NCBI GenBank assembly: GCA_900542145.1
Contig: UQMF01000013.1
Location: 3,825 to 67,824, forward strand
Direction of reading: 5' to 3'
Source of the DNA: an uncultured Oscillospiraceae bacterium
GTDB taxonomy: Bacteria > Bacillota > Clostridia > Oscillospirales > Ruminococcaceae
Length of the DNA stretch: 64,000 nucleotides
In this document: piece by piece, positions 61,085-64,000 of the stretch
Position numbering within the stretch: the stretch's first letter is position 1
Layout: each line of letters opens with the position of its first letter
The notes under the pieces: model-generated
What the model saw: the letters and a program-made list of their open reading frames with translations, nothing else
The model's database searches: none
What the model was told of the DNA's origin: nothing
Made by a program: the position numbers and the translations under genes

Positions 61085-61636
61085 TCACTCTCCGTAAGTT
61101 TTGTGTAGTATCTTTCCCATTGCGCCATCGTTCGCATTCGCCTTTGCGATGAGCCTTGACAGCTGGGAACCGCTGGAATGCCCGTGGCATATCGCCAGCG
61201 CGACCGCGTCCGCCGTGTCGTCCGGCTTGGGAATCTCGCTGAGGTGCAGAATATTCTTCACCATCTCCTGGACCTGGTGCTTTTCCGCTTTGCCGTAGCC
61301 GACGACCGCCTGCTTGACCTGCATGGGGGTATATTCGAATATCTCAATATCCCTCTGCACCGCGGAAAGCAATATCACTCCACGCGCCTGCGCCACGTCA
61401 ATTCCGGTGGTCTTGTTGTTGGTGAAGTACAGCTTTTCGATGGACATGCAGTCCGGCTTGAACATGTCAAGGACTGTACACATGTCGCTGTATATCTCCA
61501 TCAGCCGCCGGTCGAAACTTGTCCCGGCATTTGTTGTTATTGCGCCGTAGTTCACCACCGAAAACCGGGATTTGTCGAGGTCCAGCACCCCGTATCCCAC
61601 GATGGCGTAGCCCGGGTCGATCCCGATTATCCTCAT
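61085..61636 (-). CDS. ruvC: Crossover junction endonuclease RuvC
   Basis: RuvC resolves Holliday junctions. The 183 residues have the catalytic acids in MRIIGIDPG, SIEKLYF and DDTADAVALA. Start and stop overlap the neighbours by four or fewer bases, giving ruvC-ruvA in one unit with the radical SAM gene ahead. Confidence 0.97.
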   Translation of the reverse strand: MRIIGIDPGYAIVGYGVLDLDKSRFSVVNYGAITTNAGTSFDRRLMEIYSDMCTVLDMFKPDCMSIEKLYFTNNKTTGIDVAQARGVILLSAVQRDIEIFEYTPMQVKQAVVGYGKAEKHQVQEMVKNILHLSEIPKPDDTADAVALAICHGHSSGSQLSRLIAKANANDGAMGKILHKTYGE

Positions 61637-62250
61637 GTGTAGCTTTCGTTATTGGTGATGTATTCCCGGACTCTCAGCGGAATCCCCATGCTGTCCGCAA
61701 GCTGCTGACAGCGCGCTATCTCGTCCTTTGTTATCACATCAACCACGGTGAACTTCGTCTGCACGCCCATGTTCTTCATATCCCGGGCGAAATCCAGCAT
61801 AGCCTGGAATGCAGGCTCGCCGAAGTGAGGTCTTGTCACCTCGTTGTAGCGCTTGGAGTCCGGGGCGTTAAGACTGATGGAAGCAATATCAATAAGCCCA
61901 CGGAAACGCTCCACATCGAATCCCGGGTGAATCAGCCGAACCAGTCCGTTGGTATTGAGCCGTATCTTCATGTCCGAATTCGCGCGGATATACTCTGCCG
62001 TCCTAACCAGCATGTCCGCCCGTACTGTCGGCTCACCGTATCCGCAGAATATCGCATTGGTGCAGCCCGTCTTATCGAATTTATCGAAAGCCGCGGTAAT
62101 CTCCTCAAAAGACGGCTCGTGCTCCAGCCACAGGCTGTCGTTACCCTTCACACTGTCGGAATTATTCCGCAGGCAGAAAACGCAGTCGCAGGGACAGCCG
62201 TTGGTTATATTGATATACATCTGACCATCAAATTTGTAAAAAATCGTCAT
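61633..62250 (-). CDS. TatD-associated radical SAM protein
   Basis: The 205 residues contain the CxxxCxxC cluster motif as CPCDCVFC (C at the first, fifth and eighth positions) followed by LRNNSDS, then FCGYGEPTVRADML, LNTNG and SISLNAPDSKRYNEVTRP. This matches the short radical SAM family usually linked to TatD nucleases. No tatD gene is visible here; instead it leads the ruvCAB run. Substrate unknown. Confidence 0.85.
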   Translation of the reverse strand: MTIFYKFDGQMYINITNGCPCDCVFCLRNNSDSVKGNDSLWLEHEPSFEEITAAFDKFDKTGCTNAIFCGYGEPTVRADMLVRTAEYIRANSDMKIRLNTNGLVRLIHPGFDVERFRGLIDIASISLNAPDSKRYNEVTRPHFGEPAFQAMLDFARDMKNMGVQTKFTVVDVITKDEIARCQQLADSMGIPLRVREYITNNESYT

Positions 62251-62284
62251 AAAAAAACACCTCTTGAATACAAATATTCATTTT

Positions 62285-62313
62285 ATTATACCACTATACC
62301 GCGTATTTGTCAA
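62285..62313 (-). promoter_or_regulatory. Promoter of the radical SAM-ruvCAB run
   Basis: On the minus strand TTGACA (62313-62308), 17 bp, TATAAT (62290-62285), an exact consensus. Confidence 0.88.
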
Positions 62314-62364
62314 ACTGTATTTCACATAATATTGCACTTTATATAAGGTTTCAGATATTTGTCA

Positions 62365-62395
62365 CAAAAAAACAGGGGAAGCTGAATCCCCTGTT
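62365..62395 (-). terminator. Terminator of the Fe-S protein gene
   Basis: On the minus strand AACAGGGG pairs with CCCCTGTT around a nine-base loop and continues into a seven-base T run. Confidence 0.88.
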
Positions 62396-62410
62396 ATAAT
62401 ATTCCCCGGA

Positions 62411-63112
62411 TTACTCCATAACCTGTCCGTCGGTGGTGATTATGTCCACCTTCACCGGAATATCGCGTCCGCTTGCCTGCACCGCGCGCAGGACTGCGTT
62501 CTCGATACCGCCGCAGCAGGGGACCTCCATGCGTGCCACGGTAATGCTCCTGATGTCGTTGACGCGGATTATCGCGCCAAGCTTCTCGGCGTAATCCACC
62601 TCGTCCAGCTTCGGGCAGCCTATGAGCGTCACTCTTCCCTTTATGTAGCGGCGGTGGAAATCCCCGTAGGCGTACGCGGTGCAGTCTGCGGCGATAAGCA
62701 GGTCGCAGCCCCGGAAATACGGAGCCTGCGCCCCGGCGAGCTTTATCTGCACCGGCCACTGGCTCAGCATGCTGGGAACATCCCCGGAAGGACAGGCGTC
62801 AGTCCTGGGCTTCATCTGCGCCATTCTCATTCCGGGGCAGCCGGTGAATTCCGGCTTGTTCCGGGCAGGCTTCTGGGATTCGATGTGGCGCTTCACCGCC
62901 TCCTCGTCGAATTCCGGCGCTTCCCTCTCAACAAAGCTTATCGCGTTCATCGGACATGCCGGCAGGCAGTTGCCCAGTCCGTCGCAGAAATCCTCGCGAA
63001 GCAGCTTCGCCTTGCCGTCAACGATCCCCAGCGCGGATTCCTTGCAGGCGTTGGCGCACAGTCCGCAGCCGTTGCACTTCTCTTCGTCTATGTGAATGAT
63101 CTGTCTTATCAT
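62411..63112 (-). CDS. Ferredoxin-type 4Fe-4S protein
   Basis: The 233 residues begin with two [4Fe-4S] motifs: CNGCGLCANACKES and CDGLGNCLPACPMNAI. A C-terminal domain of about 150 residues contains CPGMRMAQ, CPSGDVPSMLSQWPVQIKLAGAQAPYFRGCDLLIAADCTAYAYGDFHRRYIKGRVTLIGCPKLDE and PCCGGIENA. This layout is common in anaerobes and is called an electron-transfer or iron-sulfur protein without a known partner. It is a single-gene unit with its own promoter and terminator. Confidence 0.85.
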   Translation of the reverse strand: MIRQIIHIDEEKCNGCGLCANACKESALGIVDGKAKLLREDFCDGLGNCLPACPMNAISFVEREAPEFDEEAVKRHIESQKPARNKPEFTGCPGMRMAQMKPRTDACPSGDVPSMLSQWPVQIKLAGAQAPYFRGCDLLIAADCTAYAYGDFHRRYIKGRVTLIGCPKLDEVDYAEKLGAIIRVNDIRSITVARMEVPCCGGIENAVLRAVQASGRDIPVKVDIITTDGQVME

Positions 63113-63150
63113 ATCGTTTCTCCTTTGCTTTTCTGGCTTTCGCCGTATTT

Positions 63151-63179
63151 ATGATAACCCATTCCGGGAATAAAGTCAA
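63151..63179 (-). promoter_or_regulatory. Promoter of the Fe-S protein gene
   Basis: On the minus strand TTGACT (63179-63174), 17 bp, TATCAT (63156-63151). Confidence 0.7.
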
Positions 63180-63190
63180 GACCCCGGAAT
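63161..63190. promoter_or_regulatory. Inverted repeat around the -35 box of the Fe-S gene
   Basis: ATTCCGGG (63161-63168) and CCCGGAAT (63183-63190) are exact inverted repeats spaced 14 bp, with the -35 hexamer between them. It looks like an operator for a dimeric repressor. Confidence 0.5.
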
Positions 63191-63338
63191 AATGTTACTC
63201 CACTGGATGTGCGCGCCAGAACACCTGACTTTATCGTCACATTGCATAATTCCAGCGCGTATAATTTGTTGCTGATATACTAAATGGCAGAAGTTACAGC
63301 GCATTTGCGGCAATTCACAGGTTTTTTCAGAAAATTGC
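63191..63338. other. Intergenic region between divergent promoters
   Basis: I see no gene or structured element here apart from the flanking promoters. Confidence 0.4.
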
Positions 63339-63367
63339 TTGACAGCCCGTGTAATATGTGTTACAAT
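63339..63367 (+). promoter_or_regulatory. Promoter of the 92-residue protein gene
   Basis: TTGACA (63339-63344) and TACAAT (63362-63367) with a 17-bp spacer. Confidence 0.82.
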
Positions 63368-63425
63368 TACTGATGTAAATTCTGTCGTATTTTCACAGAT
63401 ATCATTGCTTAGGAGGACATAAAAG

Positions 63426-63704
63426 ATGGGGGACATTAAAGTCGGAGATAAGGTCGTTGTCAGACTGAAGGAATATTTCAGCGGCGAGGGCAGCGTAAGA
63501 CCCCTGGTACAGGGAGTAGTAATGTTCGTGAATACCACAGCGAACTTTGCAGTGATCGACGTCGGCAACTACCGCGTAAGCTACTGGCTGAACGAGATCG
63601 CAGCGTACAACGAGAACGAGTTCGAATACACCTACCGCAACAGAGTAAAGCGCACGTCTGTATCCACCACGCCCGAGGACGAGGTATTACAGCCTGAGGA
63701 ATAA
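63426..63704 (+). CDS. Small beta-rich protein of unknown function
   Basis: The 92 residues begin MGDIKVGDKVVVRLKEYFSG and continue GVVMFVNTTANFAVIDVGNYRVSYWLNE, a strand-turn pattern like an SH3/KOW-type barrel, with an acidic, Thr-rich tail. It has its own promoter, AGGAGGA site and terminator, so it is a real monocistronic gene. No family recognised. Confidence 0.75.
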   Translation: MGDIKVGDKVVVRLKEYFSGEGSVRPLVQGVVMFVNTTANFAVIDVGNYRVSYWLNEIAAYNENEFEYTYRNRVKRTSVSTTPEDEVLQPEE

Positions 63705-63715
63705 TATAAGCACAA

Positions 63716-63743
63716 CGCCGGACAGAAATGCCCGGCGATTTTT
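63716..63743 (+). terminator. Terminator of the small protein gene
   Basis: CGCCGG pairs with CCGGCG around a 10-base loop, followed by ATTTTTG. Confidence 0.85.
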
Positions 63744-63763
63744 GTTGAACGTTATAAAATCAA

Positions 63764-63792
63764 GCGGCGGAAGGACTGGATCCCTCCGCCGC
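63764..63792. repeat. GC-rich hairpin near the window end
   Basis: GCGGCGGA and TCCGCCGC form a perfect eight-base stem with a 13-base loop containing GGA/TCC. It has no T run. It may be the end of another unit or border the following element. Confidence 0.5.
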
Positions 63793-63800
63793 AGTTCGCC

Positions 63801-64000
63801 TAAGGCAACACCGCACAAAGACCATTTATTGGATTTTGCACGTGTCTTGCTTGCATCTATTTAGTTTGGCGCAAAAAATCACATGATTACTCAACGGATA
63901 TGTTCCATGTTGCGCCAAACTAGCGACAGACCAGCCTTGCGTCGATAGTTGTTGACTTGAAAACGCTATCGCTTCCGTCAACAACTCCTCATTGTACAAT
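63801..64000. repeat. Part of a repeat-like mobile element, cut by the window end
   Basis: This noncoding stretch contains a perfect 13-bp inverted repeat, TAGTTTGGCGCAA (63862-63874) and TTGCGCCAAACTA (63910-63922), and then GTTGTTGAC/GTCAACAAC (63948-63956, 63977-63985). Successive hairpins of this kind are usual at insertion-sequence ends or in dispersed repeats. Which family it is cannot be told from this fragment. Confidence 0.45.

Noticed and set aside
63176..63568. 130-residue minus-strand frame
   Set aside because: It crosses the promoter and the 5' half of the plus-strand 92-residue gene and has no ribosome site.

Overview
This 64 kb window is chromosomal DNA from a low-repeat, moderately GC-rich Firmicute of the class Clostridia. 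It most resembles the Ruminococcus/Oscillospiraceae group. The reasons are Gram-positive AGGAGG ribosome sites with frequent TTG/GTG starts, a sodium-pumping decarboxylase, DUF5711 and DUF4860 proteins, an EcfA/EcfT-truA block, a ClpE-type unfoldase and a TatD-associated radical SAM enzyme. The genus is an inference from gene content; no rRNA is present. Ten promoters that I could read all have a TATAAT-like -10 and a 17 bp spacer.

Layout. 0-12 kb, mostly plus strand: uvrB (5' end outside the window), a small unknown gene, a 157 bp hairpin-forming element, uvrA, a membrane/zinc-ribbon protein, a tandem GNAT, a LysR regulator with a 13 bp inverted repeat at its promoter, an AT-rich SUKH-type immunity-like gene, a 48-residue Gly/Cys-rich peptide (minus) and a ClpC-like unfoldase. 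12-20 kb, plus: initiator tRNA with its own promoter, leader hairpin and terminator, an rRNA methyltransferase, DUF1653, a MATE exporter, a decayed hydrolase fragment, and a heterodimeric ABC exporter.

19.8-33 kb, minus: a surface module. It opens with an alpha/alpha-barrel-like protein and a 1153-residue CapA/DUF6270 protein, continues with a transglutaminase-like lipoprotein, a PilC/GspF platform protein, four small pilin-like membrane proteins and a PilT-type ATPase. A 900-residue repeat-rich wall protein follows from its own promoter. No PilB and no prepilin peptidase are in view. This is the part of the window most likely to hold an undescribed system.

33-44.8 kb, minus: housekeeping genes for protein quality control (tig, clpP, clpX), ribosome assembly and secretion (rplS, lepB, rbgA, rnhB, yraN), thrC, a metallophosphatase, an ASKHA protein and a pyrB fused to a PyrI-type zinc domain. 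44.9-52.4 kb, minus: decarboxylase beta and gamma subunits, an SDR, ClpE-like, CvpA-like, DUF5711. 52.4-62.3 kb, minus: one long run from a radical SAM gene through ruvC, ruvA, a TPR gene, ruvB, glmM, an Imm1-like gene, a methyltransferase, a single-chain EcfA1-EcfA2, ecfT and truA. A nine-codon fossil of the guaA 3' end sits in this run at 56.65 kb. 62.4-64 kb: an Fe-S protein (minus), a small unknown gene (plus), and the start of a repeat-like element cut by the window end.
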